A stretch of 64,000 bases of DNA from DASRDB01 sp035652815 (GCA_035652815.1 DASRDB010000003.1:124001-188000); one strand, 5' to 3'. Positions 36,443 through 45,324 are shown, counted from the stretch's first letter. Program-made: numbers and translations. The notes: generated from the letters alone by a model not told the origin.

Positions 36443-36486
36443 TGCGTTGCCTGAGAAGCCCCCGCGTTTACGCGAGGGGAGTTGTC
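36443..36486 (+). mobile_element. IS605-type right end with hairpin (putative omega-RNA scaffold relic)
   Basis: Directly after the tnpB relic, GAAGCC is followed by a hairpin: CCCC-CGCG at 36459-36466, loop TTTA, then CGCG-A-GGGG at 36471-36479, and then AGTTGTCA. The hairpin near the 3' end of tnpB followed by TTGTCA is the usual IS200/IS605 right end, which in TnpB systems also forms the guide-RNA scaffold. The end overlaps the stop codon (36485-36487) of the convergent vWA gene, so the insertion trimmed or supplied that gene's end. Confidence 0.65.
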
Positions 36487-37132
36487 ACTCGATCATGCGC
36501 AGCAAGGCACTGGCGATCTTTTCGGGGTCGGTCTCGCCCGCGAAGGTTATCACTTTTACATGGGCGTTCTGGGCTTCGACCTGCTGGTAAGCTTGCAGCG
36601 CCTGGTCATGCTCGGGACCATAGCCAATAATCGCCAGCACGACGTACATATTGCCCGCAGCGCGCGCCACCGCATTTTTAAATGCCTCGGTGTCGTCAGC
36701 TTCACCGTCGGTAATGACCAGGGCCAGCAAGAGCGGGCGCTCCTCGGGCGGCTCTGATCCAAATTCTTCCGTGTAGGTCTTCAGCAACTGGTTAAAGCCC
36801 GGCATGATGCGTGTTCCACCACTCCAGCGAATGCGGCTCCAGATCTGCTTCAGATTGTTGGGGTTCAGGTCGCCGATGTCATGCGCCTGCCCATCAGCGA
36901 AGGTGATAGTGCGCAGGCCACCGCCGCCTTCCTCGTGTTCCGCCTGACTATCGGCTGCCGCCAGTCTGGCCACAATAATGCTGATCGCCTCTCGAATCGT
37001 ATCCTTGCGCGGCGTCGGATCTTCCGCCGAGGTGCGATAGTTCATTGATCCGGTGGTATCCAGCAAGAGCATAGGTTCCTTCTCTTGCTCGGTCTGCGCG
37101 AACTGCTCGCCGGAATCCATCTGATAGGCCAT
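36485..37132 (-). CDS. von Willebrand factor A domain protein
   Basis: A 215-residue single vWA domain, starting at the ATG seven bases after GGAG. The metal-ion-dependent adhesion site is DTTGSM (residues 25-30, a DxTxS variant of DxSxS), with a Thr in SGGTRIMP and the Asp in VITDGEADD. It is cytoplasmic, with no signal. Its stop lies in an IS605 right end, so the original C-terminus may have been a little different. It lies 37 bases downstream of a gene of unknown function and is co-transcribed with it. Such proteins are often chaperone or signalling partners. Confidence 0.88.
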   Translation of the reverse strand: MAYQMDSGEQFAQTEQEKEPMLLLDTTGSMNYRTSAEDPTPRKDTIREAISIIVARLAAADSQAEHEEGGGGLRTITFADGQAHDIGDLNPNNLKQIWSRIRWSGGTRIMPGFNQLLKTYTEEFGSEPPEERPLLLALVITDGEADDTEAFKNAVARAAGNMYVVLAIIGYGPEHDQALQAYQQVEAQNAHVKVITFAGETDPEKIASALLRMIE

Positions 37133-37169
37133 TTTCATTCTCCTTTTCCATTGCTATATGTTGTTTGAC

Positions 37170-38342
37170 TTACGAAGGTTTTTCTTGCTGCTCGCCGGTT
37201 ATTTCAGAGAGCATGTCAAGCACCTGGTCTTCGGGGTCTGTTCCCGACTGTGGGCCTGAATGTGCGTCATGGGCCGCCGCAGGACTGCCTATGACCTGAT
37301 TCAGCAAATCCAACGCTTCTGGCTCAGGTTGCGCCGGAGCCGGTCTGGAAGTCGGCTGTGGATTGGCTATCACCTGTTCCAGCAAGCTATCAGATAGCAC
37401 AGGCTTCTTCTGCGGAACCGTCGCGGGACTCACTATCACCTGATCTAGCAAAGAGGATACCTCAGTTTCGGGTGCGGGGCGTGGAGTCTCCTTCACGACA
37501 GGATGCTCTTTGTCCGGTGATATCTGCCTGCTAGAGGGAGGTGCAGGTAGCGGCTGCGCGGTCATGGCGGGAAAGGCGAGAAGCTGGCTCACCTTGAAAA
37601 AGCTTTGCATCGCCTCCCAAAGTAAGTCCTCGGCCTTCTCGCTCAGTCCGCCGACAGCCTGGCCCTTGCCCAACTGATCTACCATAGCGATGCCGGTGCG
37701 AAGATGGAAATCTCCAAGTCCTAGCTCGCCTCTCATCTCTTCCAGGTGCAAGCTTACTGACTGTGGAACAGGGATGGTTGCTGCGTTCACGGCAAGCTCA
37801 TATTTTGCCAGAAGGCCATCAGTCCACCTTCTTATCTCCTGGGCCGCGTTCATAATGTCCAGCAAATGTGGCAGGGGAACGCGCTGGCTCCTATCGCTTA
37901 TACGAGGACCGAGTTCAAGCGGCAGCTTGTACGACCCTGGTACATACTGTGTATTACTCGCTGCTTTGATCGCCTCTTCGAGATATGGTTCGAAGTGCTC
38001 GCACAGGGCCAGCGCCTGCTGATACGTGACCTTTGGAATGTAATCCGAGCTATCAGAACCATAACCGCTCGCCACCTTCACAAGCTCCTGCACAAACACC
38101 ACGCACAAGCGGCAGGCGCGCACAAATGCGAGCGCGTATGCCATGCGCGCATAGGCATCCCAGGGAGCAATGCCCTGCATCAACAGATCATCCACCCTGT
38201 CATCAACCTGTTTCCAGACCTCCTCTAGCTGGCTCGCTGAGCGCAGGTATCCTCGTATTGTGGCATCGCTCACCTCGCCACGAAACCCGCTTGCCACAAG
38301 GCGCTGAAACCAGCGGCTCATCTCCGCTCCATTTCCCGGCAT
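37170..38342 (-). CDS. Unknown protein with triple LLxQVIxxP repeats
   Basis: 390 residues, SD GGGAGG nine bases before the ATG. Residues 1-255 are predicted helical (RVDDLLMQGIAPWDAYARMAY, quoted to 20: RVDDLLMQGIAPWDAYARMA), with no family I recognise. Residues 262-390 are Pro-rich and carry a repeated short motif: LLDQVIVSP (298-306), LLEQVIANP (320-328) and LLNQVIGSP (346-354), with a degenerate LDMLSEITG at 375-383. These look like repeated docking peptides. The gene directly precedes the vWA gene, so the motif may be what the vWA protein or a shared partner binds; that is inference. Confidence 0.75.
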   Translation of the reverse strand: MPGNGAEMSRWFQRLVASGFRGEVSDATIRGYLRSASQLEEVWKQVDDRVDDLLMQGIAPWDAYARMAYALAFVRACRLCVVFVQELVKVASGYGSDSSDYIPKVTYQQALALCEHFEPYLEEAIKAASNTQYVPGSYKLPLELGPRISDRSQRVPLPHLLDIMNAAQEIRRWTDGLLAKYELAVNAATIPVPQSVSLHLEEMRGELGLGDFHLRTGIAMVDQLGKGQAVGGLSEKAEDLLWEAMQSFFKVSQLLAFPAMTAQPLPAPPSSRQISPDKEHPVVKETPRPAPETEVSSLLDQVIVSPATVPQKKPVLSDSLLEQVIANPQPTSRPAPAQPEPEALDLLNQVIGSPAAAHDAHSGPQSGTDPEDQVLDMLSEITGEQQEKPS

Positions 38343-38623
38343 ATTCCTTTTCCTCCCTGTTCGCTTAAGGACGATGAGGTCAAACCATATCGATAGCGCA
38401 ACGCCTCCTTAATTCCGGAACAGCAGAATGAAACAATGCCAGCCTGGATAGATCACTATACAGACGATGAGGCGCGCCTTTTTTCAGAAAGAGAATTTGT
38501 TTGTCCGGTTACGACATAACTCAGGATACTTTTTCTATCTCCTGACAAAAATGAGATATCCATCATGATGATAGGTAGAGCATATCATATTTCTGGCAGA
38601 AAAGCTCTTTGTCTTGCCCTTTA
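38343..38623. other. Divergent intergenic region
   Basis: Gap between the LLxQVI protein gene (-) and the aminotransferase leader (+). A+T-rich around 38485-38600. No gene, repeat or confident promoter for the minus gene is seen. Confidence 0.4.
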
Positions 38624-38632
38624 TGGTATACT
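38624..38632 (+). promoter_or_regulatory. Extended -10 promoter of serine-pathway operon
   Basis: TGG-TATACT is a TGn extended -10. No good -35 is found at 16-18 bases. Transcription would start near 38639, about 118 bases before the aminotransferase ATG. Confidence 0.6.
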
Positions 38633-38643
38633 GGGGCTGTAGA

Positions 38644-38690
38644 GTTATCGGCAGTGCGGCGGATAACAGCGAAGTTATCCGCCGTTTCTT
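38644..38690 (+). promoter_or_regulatory. Putative transcription attenuator
   Basis: Terminator-like stem of 11 perfect pairs (38657-38667 with 38674-38684, loop AGCGAA) followed by TTTCTT, inside the leader and before the first gene. GTTATC at 38644-38649 can pair instead with GATAAC at 38662-38667, which would break the terminator. No plus-strand gene lies upstream that would need a terminator here. Confidence 0.6.
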
Positions 38691-38756
38691 TGTGCGACGA
38701 GGCAGGCATCTTTAGAAAAGAAACGGCCCTAGAGGTCGGTCTAGTTGGAGTTAAGC

Positions 38757-39914
38757 ATGACGACACAAGAACGCAAAGCAATTGGAATCCCACAGGTAGA
38801 GCCTCGCCAACCCATTCCACAGCAAAATTTACGCATTCCAGGACCAACTCCGGTTCCAGCAGAGATATTGAAAGAGATGGCTCGTCCGATGATTAACCAT
38901 CGCGGGCCTGAATTCGCCGCCATTCTGCGCCGTGTCACAACACGTTTGCAGTATTTCTTCCAGACCGCCTCGTCGGTGCTAACCTTCCCCGCTTCGGGCA
39001 CAGGCGGCATGGAATCGGCCATCGCCAACCTGTTCTCGCCGGGCGATCACGTGATCGCCATCAGCATCGGTAACTTCGGCAATCGCTTCGCGAAGATTGC
39101 TGAGATGTTTGGTTTGCAGGTCACGCGCATCGAATTCCCGTGGGGCGAAGCGGCCACGCCTGAGATAGTAGAGGAACGGTTAAAAACGGCAGCACCCTAT
39201 AAAGGCGTGTTGATGACGCACAACGAGACCTCAACCGGCGTCACCAACGATGTGCAGACCCTCACGGCGTTGGTGCGCAAACACAACCCGGATGCGCTCG
39301 TCCTTGTTGATGCCGTAAGCTCACTGGGCTGTGTGCCATTGGAGATGGACCCCTGGGATATCGACGTGGTCTTCACGGGCTCACAGAAAGGCTGGATGAC
39401 ACCCCCAGGTCTGATGATGATTGCGGCTGGCCCGCGTGCCTGGGAAGCCAGCAAAACGGCGAAGCTGCCCCGTTTCTACTTTGACTGGGAACTCTCGCGC
39501 AAGAATTTAGAGAAGTGGCAGCATCCCACAACGCCGCCAGTCTCGCTGTTCTACGCCCTCGATCTCGCGTTGGAACGCATGCTGGAAGAGGGGCGCGAAG
39601 CCATCTTTGAGCGTCACGCGCAGAGTGGCGAATATGTGCGCTGGCGGGCGAAAGATATGGGACTGCAACTGCTCGCCGACCATCCCTATGCATCCAACAC
39701 CGTAACCGCCATTCAAATTCCAGAGGGTGTTAATGCGAAGGCGCTGCTCAAGGTGCTGCGCGAAGAGGATCATGTTGTGCTGGGCGGCGGCCAGGGACCG
39801 TTGGAGGGCAAAATTGTGCGCGTTGGCCATCTCGGCAGCTTCGAGGAAGCAGACCTGGTGGAGGCAATGGACGCGCTTGAGAGACGCCTGCGGGAGGCGG
39901 GTTTTTCAAAGTAG
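38757..39914 (+). CDS. Class V aminotransferase (serine-pyruvate / alanine-glyoxylate type)
   Basis: 385 residues from the ATG six bases after GGAG. PLP fold type I, class V: NLRIPGPTPVP near the start, a SGTGGMESAIANL phosphate-loop segment, DAVSSLG (the Asp that pairs with PLP) and the Schiff-base lysine in FTGSQKGWM. The family interconverts alanine/glyoxylate, serine/pyruvate or phosphoserine. Eighteen bases later comes serA, so here it probably acts as the phosphoserine or serine aminotransferase of serine synthesis. This pairing is also common in bacteria without a classical serC. Confidence 0.92.
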   Translation: MTTQERKAIGIPQVEPRQPIPQQNLRIPGPTPVPAEILKEMARPMINHRGPEFAAILRRVTTRLQYFFQTASSVLTFPASGTGGMESAIANLFSPGDHVIAISIGNFGNRFAKIAEMFGLQVTRIEFPWGEAATPEIVEERLKTAAPYKGVLMTHNETSTGVTNDVQTLTALVRKHNPDALVLVDAVSSLGCVPLEMDPWDIDVVFTGSQKGWMTPPGLMMIAAGPRAWEASKTAKLPRFYFDWELSRKNLEKWQHPTTPPVSLFYALDLALERMLEEGREAIFERHAQSGEYVRWRAKDMGLQLLADHPYASNTVTAIQIPEGVNAKALLKVLREEDHVVLGGGQGPLEGKIVRVGHLGSFEEADLVEAMDALERRLREAGFSK

Positions 39915-39932
39915 AGGAGGAAGCCGTTCGGC

Positions 39933-41624
39933 ATGAGGGAACAAGAAGTACAACCAATTCGCATCCTTATCACGGACCGCATCGCGCAGGAGGGCATTGA
40001 CCTCCTGCGCAGAGAACTGCCAGAAGCGCAGATCGATATACAAACAGGACTTTCACCCGAGCAGCTAAGAGCGCGCATCGGCAATTATTCCGCCCTGGTC
40101 GTGCGCAGCGAAACGCAGGTCACCGGTGATATCCTGGCGGCGGCGCAGCAGTTGAAAATCGTTGGCCGCGCCGGAGTAGGCGTTGACAACATCGATACCG
40201 AGGCGGCGACACGCCTGGGGATCATGGTCGTCAATTCACCAACGGGCAATATCATTGCCGCCGCCGAACACACCATTGCTATGCTCATGGCGATGGCAAG
40301 GCACATCCCGGCAGCCAACAGCAGCATGAAGGCCGGGCGCTGGGAAAAAAGCCGTTTCCTCGGCATCGAGGTGCGCAACAAAATTCTCGGCGTGATCGGG
40401 CTGGGCAAGGTCGGCTCAGAAGTGGCGCGGCGCGCAAAGGGATTGGAGATGCAGGTCGTCGCTTTCGACCCCTATGTGTCGCCAGATACAGCGCGCAAAA
40501 TCGGCGTCACGCTCTTGAGTATGGACGAGGTGCTGCAACAGGCCGATTTTATCACCCTGCATCCCTCGCTCACCAGCGCCACACGCGGGATGATCGGGGC
40601 ACGAGAGTTAAGCCTGTTGAAGCCCGGTGCGCGCCTGATTAACTGCGCTCGCGGCGGACTGATCGACGAAGAAGCTTTGCTCCACGCTCTCAACGAAAAC
40701 CGGCTGGCAGGCGTTGCCCTGGATGTGTTCAGCCAGGAACCTGTGCGCGACGACCCCATTGTGCGCCAGTTACTGGCAAACGAGCGCGTCATCGCCACTC
40801 CGCACCTGGGAGCCTCGACCGAGGAGGCGCAGGTAGGAGTCGCAACGGATGTAGCGGAACAAATCGTGACTGTGCTGCGCGGTGGCTTTCCGCGTGCCGC
40901 CGTCAACGCCCCGCTTATTCTGCCCGAAACGCTGCAATTCCTACAACCGTATATGCGACTGGTCGAGCAGATGGGCCGACTTTACACACAATTGCAGCCG
41001 GGACCGCTCAAAAAGATCGAGCTGTCATGCAGTGGAGATATTGCCAATTACGACCTGCGCCCGCTGCAGGCCGCTCTTATCAAAGGCCTGCTCGAGTCAG
41101 TTTCAGACGCGCATGTCAACATGATTAATGCTCAGGTGCTGGCAAAGCAGCGCGGCCTGGAAATCACCGAACAAAAATCGACTGTATCGACTGAATTTAC
41201 CAATCTGGTCACGCTTCACATCGCAGACAGCAATGGGCATGTTTCCTCTCTGGCCGGTAAACCCGGCTCAGGCGATGAATATGTTGATCGCCTGAGCGGA
41301 ACGGTGATCTATGGCGAGCCTCGTGTCGTGCGTGTTGGCCGCTACTGGACAGAGTTCGTGCCGGAAGGCTATATCCTCTTCTGTCGCAACCCTGATCAGC
41401 CCGGTATGATTGGGCGCGTGGGCACCGTTCTGGGGAAAGCCGGGGTCAATATTCGTCATATGGATGTCGGGCCAATCGAGCGCGCCCCTCGTTCACGAGA
41501 TGCCCGGCACACAAACGAGACTGCGCTCATGATTATCTCAGTCGATGATCCCATTCCCGACTGGGCACTGGCAGATATCGGCGAGGCGGGAGATATCTTT
41601 GGCCTCACCCTGGTGCGACTGTAG
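39933..41624 (+). CDS. serA: D-3-phosphoglycerate dehydrogenase, long ACT-domain form
   Basis: A 563-residue type I PGDH: first step of serine synthesis. The substrate domain is at about residues 1-105 and 300-325. The NAD-binding domain contains GVIGLGKVGSEVA, catalytic Arg in NCARGGLIDEEAL, and the Glu and His in ATPHLGAST. The intervening ASB domain is at about residues 335-470, and the C-terminal ACT domain (ILFCRNPDQPGMIGRVGTVL) would bind serine for feedback inhibition. SD GGAGGAAGCCGTTCGGC. Operon with the upstream aminotransferase. Confidence 0.96.
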   Translation: MREQEVQPIRILITDRIAQEGIDLLRRELPEAQIDIQTGLSPEQLRARIGNYSALVVRSETQVTGDILAAAQQLKIVGRAGVGVDNIDTEAATRLGIMVVNSPTGNIIAAAEHTIAMLMAMARHIPAANSSMKAGRWEKSRFLGIEVRNKILGVIGLGKVGSEVARRAKGLEMQVVAFDPYVSPDTARKIGVTLLSMDEVLQQADFITLHPSLTSATRGMIGARELSLLKPGARLINCARGGLIDEEALLHALNENRLAGVALDVFSQEPVRDDPIVRQLLANERVIATPHLGASTEEAQVGVATDVAEQIVTVLRGGFPRAAVNAPLILPETLQFLQPYMRLVEQMGRLYTQLQPGPLKKIELSCSGDIANYDLRPLQAALIKGLLESVSDAHVNMINAQVLAKQRGLEITEQKSTVSTEFTNLVTLHIADSNGHVSSLAGKPGSGDEYVDRLSGTVIYGEPRVVRVGRYWTEFVPEGYILFCRNPDQPGMIGRVGTVLGKAGVNIRHMDVGPIERAPRSRDARHTNETALMIISVDDPIPDWALADIGEAGDIFGLTLVRL

Positions 41625-41777
41625 CTAAACCAGTATTCCTACCCATTCCATATTTCAGCAGGTTGGATAGAATAAACACGTTACCGAAAAAGATCAGGAA
41701 ACGTCGTATAGATTTGATGAGAACAACCTGCTGAAACTATATCGTAAAAACAATCGGGGAAAAGAAAAGGATACTGC

Positions 41778-43127
41778 ATGCCAACGTCATCGCCTCTGCT
41801 GGAACCAGCCACTCCAGTACGCACACCAACACTACGTCCAACACGCGGGCAGGCACGTTTTGCTTTTAGCGTCCTGCTTGCTATCAATATTCTCAACTAT
41901 GCAGATAGATACGTGCTTCCGGCCATCCTGCCCAAAATTGCCGCCAAACAGGGCGGCCTGGGCCTGACCCATATTGAACAGGGGCTGCTGGGTTCGTCAT
42001 TCCTGCTGGTCTACGCGCTGGCAACCTTACCTTTAGGAGTCATGGCCGATAAACGCACGCGCAAAACCATTGTGAGCGCGTGCGTCGGCATCTGGAGCAT
42101 TGCGACGGTCATCGCAGGCGTGACGCGCAGCTTCATTCAACTCTTTTTTGTGCGCGCTGTGCTGGGCATCGGAGAAGCTGGCTACGCACCGGCCTCGCTC
42201 TCCCTACTTGGCGACTACTTCTCGAAAGCGAAGCGCGGGCGCATTCTTTCCTACTGGTCGGCAGGCACGCTGATTGGAGCCGCTATCGGCTTCACGATTG
42301 GTGGGCTGGTTGCTGATGCCTTTGGCTGGCGCTATGCCTTCTTCGTGGTAGGCATTCCAGGTCTGATCGCCGCCTTCCTGGCCTGGCGCATGTTGGAACC
42401 GGCTCGCGGCGCGTTTGAAAACGAGGAGAGCGAAGCTGAGGAACCAGAAACAGCCATAGAACATGGCAGTATGGGCAAAGATTTCTGGGGATCAGTACGC
42501 AAGTTGCGCCACGTTCCGACCTACTGGATGCTGGTGATCGCGCTGGTCTTCAGCTTCTTTACCATCGGCGGCACCTCCTACTGGTTGCCATCCTACTTCG
42601 TCGATACCTTTCACCTGCATGTAGGACAGGCCGGTATCATTTCTGGTGCCGTCCTGGTGAGCAGTGGACTGGTTGGTACCGTCCTCGGTGGCTGGCTGGC
42701 CGATCACTTCCAGCAACGCCGTAAGGAAGGTCGCCTGCTGGTGGCCATGTTCGGCTTCCTGCTGGGTGCGCCCCTGGTGCTGATCGCGCTGTTCATTCAC
42801 GAACTGAGGCCATTTATCGGCGTCTTTGTACTGGCGGCCATCTCGCTCAACTTCTGCACAGGGCCGCTCAACGCGGTTATTCAGGACGTGATTACACCCG
42901 AGGTACGGGCCACAGCGCTTGGCCTCGCGCTGCTTCTGGCGCACCTGTTAGGCGATGCTGCCGCGCCATTCGCCATCGGCGCGATTTCCAATAGCGTCTC
43001 GCTGGGCACAGCGCTGATTATCACCGCGCCCACCTGCCTGTTCCTGGCCGGTCTGTTCTGTCTGGTAGGCTCAAGAACAGTTGCGCGTGATATGCAGCAC
43101 ATGGAACAACAACTGCGCAGAAAGTAG
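41778..43127 (+). CDS. MFS transporter
   Basis: 449 residues with 12 predicted membrane helices. The loop 2-3 signature MADKRTRKTIVS and the motif GWRYAFFVVGIPGLIAA fall where the major facilitator superfamily has them. The opening INILNYADRYVLPAILPKIA resembles the Spinster/ACS-like group, which moves organic anions or lysolipids. A charged cytoplasmic loop separates the two six-helix halves. The gene is alone between serA and a terminator. Substrate undetermined. SD AAAAGGATACTGC. Confidence 0.92.
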   Translation: MPTSSPLLEPATPVRTPTLRPTRGQARFAFSVLLAINILNYADRYVLPAILPKIAAKQGGLGLTHIEQGLLGSSFLLVYALATLPLGVMADKRTRKTIVSACVGIWSIATVIAGVTRSFIQLFFVRAVLGIGEAGYAPASLSLLGDYFSKAKRGRILSYWSAGTLIGAAIGFTIGGLVADAFGWRYAFFVVGIPGLIAAFLAWRMLEPARGAFENEESEAEEPETAIEHGSMGKDFWGSVRKLRHVPTYWMLVIALVFSFFTIGGTSYWLPSYFVDTFHLHVGQAGIISGAVLVSSGLVGTVLGGWLADHFQQRRKEGRLLVAMFGFLLGAPLVLIALFIHELRPFIGVFVLAAISLNFCTGPLNAVIQDVITPEVRATALGLALLLAHLLGDAAAPFAIGAISNSVSLGTALIITAPTCLFLAGLFCLVGSRTVARDMQHMEQQLRRK

Positions 43128-43143
43128 TGTAATGGAGCAAGAG

Positions 43144-43176
43144 AAGGCCGCTATGCAATAATAGCGGCCTTTTCTT
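43144..43176 (+). terminator. Terminator after MFS gene
   Basis: An 11-base stem (43144-43154 with 43161-43171), six-base loop, and TTTTCTT tail. Confidence 0.88.
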
Positions 43177-43372
43177 ACTTGCCAACACTCGACCTTATTT
43201 CGCAGCGCAAATGAGCGAGCAAGACAGCTACCTTCGTGTATGCAACCCTGGGCTTGCTAATCTCATTTCCCGCACAAAAAATAGGAAGGAGAACGCCTCG
43301 AATGTGCAAAACGCAGCTACTCCAGACGTGTCACATACCATAAACGTTTCTTCAAGAAAGGACAAGGTTTAT

Positions 43373-43942
43373 ATGTCATCTACATACAGTCCGAACACGG
43401 ATCACCCAAAACGGGGAGGAGAACAGGACGCCAGTGCTTGCAGCCCGGTCACACTGAGCGAGAGCAGTCTCATTGTCCTGGCCCTGGTGCGGCTATTTGT
43501 GGGCCTGCTGTGGTTCCAGCAATTGTTCTGGAAGTTGCCGCCCAGCTTTGCTGGTCTATACTCCTATGTCGTCCGGGAAGGTAAGTACACGTTCCTGCCG
43601 GGCTACTCTTCAATCATCCAACATGTCTTCTTACCGAACTTCCTCGTGCTAGGAGCATTCACCTGGACGGCGGAGCTGCTTGTTGCTCTCAGCCTGCTCT
43701 TTGGCCTTTTTTCACGCTTCGGCGCTCTACTCTCCGCACTGCTCGCCCTACAATTGTATATAGGGTTGGCATATGCGCCGGGTGAGTGGTACTGGACCTA
43801 TGGCATGCTGGTCCTATTGGGCGTGGCGCTCTCGGCACTCCCCAGCGGACGCCGCCTGGGCCTGGATCAGTGGATAGCGGCTCGTCTGGCAAGCATGAGG
43901 ACGGAGAGTCGCGCCATAAGGGGTGCGCGCTGGTTCGTATGA
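43373..43942 (+). CDS. DoxX-family membrane protein
   Basis: 189 residues from the ATG after AAAGGACAAGGTTTAT; a longer frame begins at 43211 but lacks a good SD. A polar N-terminus is followed by four membrane helices. The first contains LVRLFVGLLWFQQLFWKLPP, and GAFTWTAELLVALSLLFGLF and the C-terminal WTYGMLVLLGVALSALPSGR (each 20 residues) fit the DoxX/TQO-DoxD fold. The protein is often a small quinol- or redox-linked membrane subunit. It is first in an operon with a second membrane protein and a nucleoside phosphorylase. Confidence 0.82.
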   Translation: MSSTYSPNTDHPKRGGEQDASACSPVTLSESSLIVLALVRLFVGLLWFQQLFWKLPPSFAGLYSYVVREGKYTFLPGYSSIIQHVFLPNFLVLGAFTWTAELLVALSLLFGLFSRFGALLSALLALQLYIGLAYAPGEWYWTYGMLVLLGVALSALPSGRRLGLDQWIAARLASMRTESRAIRGARWFV

Positions 43943-43964
43943 AACACAGAATGGAGGAATAATC

Positions 43965-44387
43965 ATGATGATGCGAGCGATGCGCTCAGGAGTGCTGGCG
44001 GGACTTCTGGCAGGATTCCTCGCGGCGCTGCTCTTCGTGGTGGATTACGGACCAGCCAACAGCCTGCATGGGGTAGCGCGCTGGTTCGCGCTGGATAGTC
44101 AGGCAGCGGGCCGAGTCACAGGTCTGCTGCTGATGCTGCTCCTGGGTGCAGCTTTTGGAGCGATCTTCGGCGTGCTGACAGGAAGAGGGCCGTTCACGCT
44201 GGGAAAATCGCTGGGTATAGGCTTGCTAATAGGCGCGATCTGGTGGGTGCTGGTGGCATTTGGGCTGGGCACGCTCATCAACCACCTGCGGCTCGACTTC
44301 GGCTCCTGGCTGTTCTATTTTGTCCCGCTGCTGGTCTACGGTCTACTGCTGGGCAGCTTCTCGTATCAATGGAGGAGGTCCGTATGA
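43965..44387 (+). CDS. Small membrane protein, unknown
   Basis: 140 residues with a perfect SD (GGAGG, seven bases upstream of the first of three ATGs). Four hydrophobic helices rich in Gly and Ala (about residues 9-28, 45-62, 78-100 and 112-132). No family is recognised. The stop overlaps the next gene's start as ATGA, so translation is coupled to the nucleoside phosphorylase. Confidence 0.75.
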   Translation: MMMRAMRSGVLAGLLAGFLAALLFVVDYGPANSLHGVARWFALDSQAAGRVTGLLLMLLLGAAFGAIFGVLTGRGPFTLGKSLGIGLLIGAIWWVLVAFGLGTLINHLRLDFGSWLFYFVPLLVYGLLLGSFSYQWRRSV

Positions 44388-45226
44388 CGCCTGAGACTCG
44401 TGGAGATAGAAACGTGCCCTTTCTTTCGCGCATTGATTACGATACCCCCTCAATCTTCACCCCGGAGAATCTGCTGCGCGAAGCGCGACGGCAAAAAGCA
44501 CTTCCTGAGGGAACGGTGCCGCCAATCTGCGTGTTGGATCCCGATGGGGACCTGGTCGATTATATCCACGCCATAGACCATGCCCGCCATCATCCCGCCT
44601 GGGCTTGCTATCATACCACCCTCGACACCTTCGAGTATGAAGGAATTACCTTTGGCATCGTGGGCCGGGCAGTAGGCGCTCCTTTCGCGGTGCTGGTAGC
44701 CGAAGAACTCTTCGCATGTGGCTGCCAACTACTCATCAGTATCACTTCTGCCGGGCAGATCGTACCTGCTGGTCGTCCTCCCTACATGGTGCTAATCGAG
44801 CGTGCGCTGCGCGATGAGGGAACGAGCTATCATTACCAGCCGCCCGAGACCTACAGCCAGCTCTCTCCAACTCTTTACGAGGCGTTGCGGACGGGCTGGG
44901 ATCACACACGCCTCCCCTTGATCGCCGGAGCCAGTTGGACGACAGACGCGCCCTTTCGGGAAACCGAAGCGATGATCGAGACCTGCCGCGCGCAGAGCAT
45001 CCTGACGGTCGAGATGGAGGCAGCCGCACTCTACGCCCTGGCCCAGGCAAAACACTTCCAGATCGTCTGCTTCGCGCATGTGACCAACCAGATGGGACTG
45101 AGCGAAGGAGACTTTGAAAAGGGAGAGGCATGCGGGAGCGAGGCCGCCTTGCGCGTCATCAGCCAGACCGCCCGCATCTGGGCTGCGGCACATTCTCCTC
45201 ATTTTTTCAGGAGCAATGAAGCCTGA
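44384..45226 (+). CDS. Nucleoside phosphorylase (PNP/UDP family)
   Basis: 280 residues, SD GGAGGAGG five bases before the ATG, overlapping the preceding stop by four bases. GIVGRAVGAPFAVLVAEEL and LISITSAGQI hold the phosphate- and base-binding loops, and VEMEAAALYALAQ is the ribose-binding Glu motif of purine/uridine phosphorylases. The enzyme releases a base from a nucleoside with phosphate. Lacking the exact base-contact residues, I cannot say purine or uridine. The coupling to two membrane proteins could point to nucleoside salvage at the membrane. Confidence 0.88.
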   Translation: MTPETRGDRNVPFLSRIDYDTPSIFTPENLLREARRQKALPEGTVPPICVLDPDGDLVDYIHAIDHARHHPAWACYHTTLDTFEYEGITFGIVGRAVGAPFAVLVAEELFACGCQLLISITSAGQIVPAGRPPYMVLIERALRDEGTSYHYQPPETYSQLSPTLYEALRTGWDHTRLPLIAGASWTTDAPFRETEAMIETCRAQSILTVEMEAAALYALAQAKHFQIVCFAHVTNQMGLSEGDFEKGEACGSEAALRVISQTARIWAAAHSPHFFRSNEA

Positions 45227-45286
45227 GCAGGGAATGAGGTTCTCATCCCCCACTTCAATGACGTAGGTTTTCCACGTCAGGCGTAT

Positions 45287-45322
45287 AAAAAGACCGCTAT
45301 TGTTGCAATAGCGGTCTTTTTT
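45287..45322. terminator. Bidirectional terminator
   Basis: A 16-base perfect stem (45287-45302 with 45306-45321) and a three-base loop. It has a run of A on one side and T on the other, so it ends both the phosphorylase operon (+) and the tRNA-Gly transcript (-). Confidence 0.92.
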
Positions 45323-45324
45323 AG

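Noticed and set aside
38657..38690. Leader hairpin as terminator of an upstream plus-strand gene
   Set aside because: The nearest upstream gene is on the minus strand and diverges, so an attenuator is the better reading.
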